DNA of 64,000 bases from Bacteroidota bacterium (GTDB lineage: Bacteria; Bacteroidota; Ignavibacteria; UBA10030; UBA6906), in NCBI GenBank assembly GCA_030835135.1, contig JAUQWO010000034.1:1-64000 (forward strand). The letters run 5' to 3'. The number at the start of each line of letters is the position of its first letter. Positions within the stretch are counted from its first letter, which is position 1. A model generated the notes under the pieces. It saw only the letters and a list, made by a program, of their open reading frames with translations, did not search any database and had not been told where the DNA came from. A program made the position numbers and the translations under genes. Positions 62,306 to 64,000 of the stretch are shown here, in pieces.

Positions 62306-63256
62306 ATGTCCATGAGCAATCTCACGACGCGCGTGCTCGTCGCACTCGTCGGTATCCCCCTCGTCGTTGGTGCGATCGTTGCCGGCGGCTATTTCTTTTT
62401 TGCGTTCGTCCTGGCCGTCTCGGTCCTGGCGTTGCGCGAATTCTACACGTTCGCCCGGGCCAAGGGCGTCTTCCCGCAGCATGCCGTGGGGTACATCGTG
62501 GGTGTGCTCATGGTGCCCGTGTTCCTCTATGACCGGCTGCATACCGTGATCGTGGGCGCCTTCGTGAAGGCCGGGGTGGAGGTCCCGTTTCCCGTGATGG
62601 CGCAGGAGTTCCTCATACTCCTCCTCGCCGCCGTTCCCGTGATGCTGATCGTGGAACTCTTCCGCGGCAAACCCAATGCGCTTATGAATGTCGCCGTGAC
62701 CCTCATGGGGGCGATGTATGTGTCTGCGTTCTTCGGCAGTCTGGTCGGGATCCGCGAACTGTTCGTCCCGGCGGATTTCCCGGTGTATGCGCATTTCCCG
62801 GATGCCGGTCCGTTCGTCCCGGAGGACATCGCCGCAACGATCTATCGCTGGGGGGCATGGACCGTTCTGACGATCTTCGTCTCCATCTGGATCTGCGACT
62901 CGGCCGCGTACTTCGCCGGCAGGGCCTTCGGGAAGCACAAGCTGTTCGAACGCGTCAGCCCCAAGAAGACCTGGGAAGGCGCCATTGCCGGATTCCTCGG
63001 GGCCATCGCCGCATTCCTGGTCATGCAGTCCCTCGTGCTGCCATACCTCACCGTGGTGCAGGCGCTGATCTGCGGCGTGATCGTCGGGATCTTCGGACAG
63101 CTTGGCGACCTCGTGGAATCCCTCCTGAAACGGGATGCCGGCGTGAAGGACTCTTCGTCGCTCATTCCCGGGCATGGTGGCGTGCTGGACCGCTTTGACA
63201 GCATACTGTTCGTTTCTCCTCTGCTTTTTTTGTATCTCGACTTCATTGTTTTCTGA
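62306..63256 (+). CDS. cdsA: Phosphatidate cytidylyltransferase
   Basis: CdsA makes CDP-diacylglycerol from phosphatidate and CTP, the branch point of phospholipid synthesis. The 316-residue protein has seven to nine membrane helices. The family signature is the C-terminal SPKKTWEGAIAGFLGAIAAF followed by GDLVESLLKRDAGVKDSSSLIPGHGGVLDRFDS. It lies in one strand run with the CPBP protease and rimO. The usual neighbours uppS and dxr are absent from the visible part. Confidence 0.96.
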   Translation: MSMSNLTTRVLVALVGIPLVVGAIVAGGYFFFAFVLAVSVLALREFYTFARAKGVFPQHAVGYIVGVLMVPVFLYDRLHTVIVGAFVKAGVEVPFPVMAQEFLILLLAAVPVMLIVELFRGKPNALMNVAVTLMGAMYVSAFFGSLVGIRELFVPADFPVYAHFPDAGPFVPEDIAATIYRWGAWTVLTIFVSIWICDSAAYFAGRAFGKHKLFERVSPKKTWEGAIAGFLGAIAAFLVMQSLVLPYLTVVQALICGVIVGIFGQLGDLVESLLKRDAGVKDSSSLIPGHGGVLDRFDSILFVSPLLFLYLDFIVF

Positions 63257-63270
63257 CAGGACCGTGAGTG

Positions 63271-64000
63271 ATGGTGCAACGTGCGGGTGAACGGAAGAGC
63301 GGCAAGCCCAGGGTCCATGTGATCACCATGGGGTGTGCGAAGAACACGGTCGATTCCGAGAAGCTGCTGGCCCAGCTCCGCATCAACCGTATCCCCATCG
63401 CATCCACGATCGACGAAGCCGACGTGGCGGTGATCAATACGTGCGGCTTCATCGATGCCGCAAAGGAAGAATCGATCGACATGATCATCGCGGGGGTGAA
63501 GCGGAAGGGCCAGGGACGCCTCCGGAAGGTGATCGCGATGGGATGCCTCACCGAACGCTACCGGGTGGACCTCGAGAAGGAGATCCCGGAGGTGGACCGG
63601 TTCTTCGGGACGCATCAGCTCGGCGATGTGCTGGAGGAACTGGGCGGACATCTCCGCAGCGAACTCCTCGGCGAACGGTACCTCACGACGCCATCGCATA
63701 CCGCGTACCTGAAGATCTCCGAGGGGTGCGACCACCCCTGTTCGTTCTGTGCGATCCCGCTCATGCGCGGAACGCATGTCAGCCGTCAACCGGAAGACAT
63801 CCTGGAGGAAGCCCGGACGCTCGCGCGCGGCGGGGTGAAGGAGCTGATCGTCATCGGACAGGATACCACCTTCTACGGCATGGACCTCTGGGGGGAGCGG
63901 CGTCTGGCATCGCTGCTGGAGAGCCTGGCGGGTATTGCGGGGATCGAATGGATCAGGCTGATGTACGCCTATCCGGCCCACTTCCCGCTGGACGTCCTCG
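63271..64000 (+). CDS. rimO: Ribosomal protein S12 methylthiotransferase RimO (5' part, runs off the window)
   Basis: 243 codons are visible from ATG 63271. RimO methylthiolates aspartate 89 of ribosomal protein S12 with two 4Fe-4S clusters. The N-terminal UPF0004 domain has its three cysteines in ITMGCAKNTVDSEKLL, VINTCGFIDAAKEESID and MGCLTERY. The radical SAM motif is CDHPCSFC, preceded by YLKISEG and followed by IPLMRG. NTCGFIDAAKEES and the reading IGQDTTFYG favour RimO over MiaB. The TRAM domain lies beyond the window end. Confidence 0.95.
   Translation, partial: MVQRAGERKSGKPRVHVITMGCAKNTVDSEKLLAQLRINRIPIASTIDEADVAVINTCGFIDAAKEESIDMIIAGVKRKGQGRLRKVIAMGCLTERYRVDLEKEIPEVDRFFGTHQLGDVLEELGGHLRSELLGERYLTTPSHTAYLKISEGCDHPCSFCAIPLMRGTHVSRQPEDILEEARTLARGGVKELIVIGQDTTFYGMDLWGERRLASLLESLAGIAGIEWIRLMYAYPAHFPLDVL

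Overview
The window is a gene-dense, GC-rich (roughly 60-65 %) bacterial chromosome segment. It holds about 50 protein genes and no tRNA, rRNA, CRISPR array or insertion sequence that I can recognise. lpxB, lpxK and a family-9 (heptosyltransferase-type) glycosyltransferase indicate a diderm with lipid A. ispD and ispG show the MEP isoprenoid route. A membrane pyrophosphatase and pyruvate phosphate dikinase point to pyrophosphate-linked energy metabolism. The gene mix fits a high-GC member of the Bacteroidota/Ignavibacteria (FCB) neighbourhood, but that placement is inference; no marker here settles it.

Layout. (a) 1-1.8 kb, minus strand: CYTH-like protein, Ppx/GppA phosphatase and the start of a DASS (SLC13) carrier, a phosphate/polyphosphate-looking operon. 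(b) 1.9-8.8 kb: PhnD-like binding protein, histidine kinase and NtrC-type regulator, overlapping end to end; then an MFS carrier and a REC-PAS-GAF-PAS protein with no output domain. (c) 8.8-24 kb: housekeeping genes uvrB, comF-like, gap, pgk, rhomboid, ispG, ymdB-like, folD, P5C dehydrogenase, sucC, gatB, usp, tpiA. (d) 24-35.3 kb: a tightly coupled run of a glycoside hydrolase 2-like protein fused to a membrane domain, smc, a HAD phosphatase, an isoprenylcysteine-methyltransferase-like protein, lpxB, a lipoprotein, lpxK and a class I amidotransferase. ppdK, queA, an APC permease and ispD follow. (e) 41.7-43.5 kb: plsY-gpsA for phospholipid entry. (f) 43.6-49.8 kb, minus strand: multi-sensor kinase, H+-pyrophosphatase, DedA protein. 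(g) 49.9-56.2 kb: recG, then an operon of two D-Ala-D-Ala-ligase-like ATP-grasp enzymes, a GNAT acetyltransferase and a lysine-2,3-aminomutase-type radical SAM enzyme. This is the best candidate here for an uncharacterised pathway. (h) 56.3-64 kb: dnaG, a glycosyltransferase, a DUF3108-like protein, a deoxyhypusine-synthase-like protein, a CPBP protease, cdsA and the start of rimO.

Regulatory picture. Twelve promoters read by eye share the form TTGnnn, 16-17 bp, TAnnTT (best TATATT), plus one outlier with TACCAT. Several sit so close to the start codon that the mRNAs should be leaderless or nearly so (dnaG, recG). Convincing intrinsic terminators follow gap, tpiA, gpsA and hppA. gatB appears to start with CTG, and two more genes (lpxK and the first ATP-grasp gene) lack an ATG/GTG/TTG where homology says the protein should begin.
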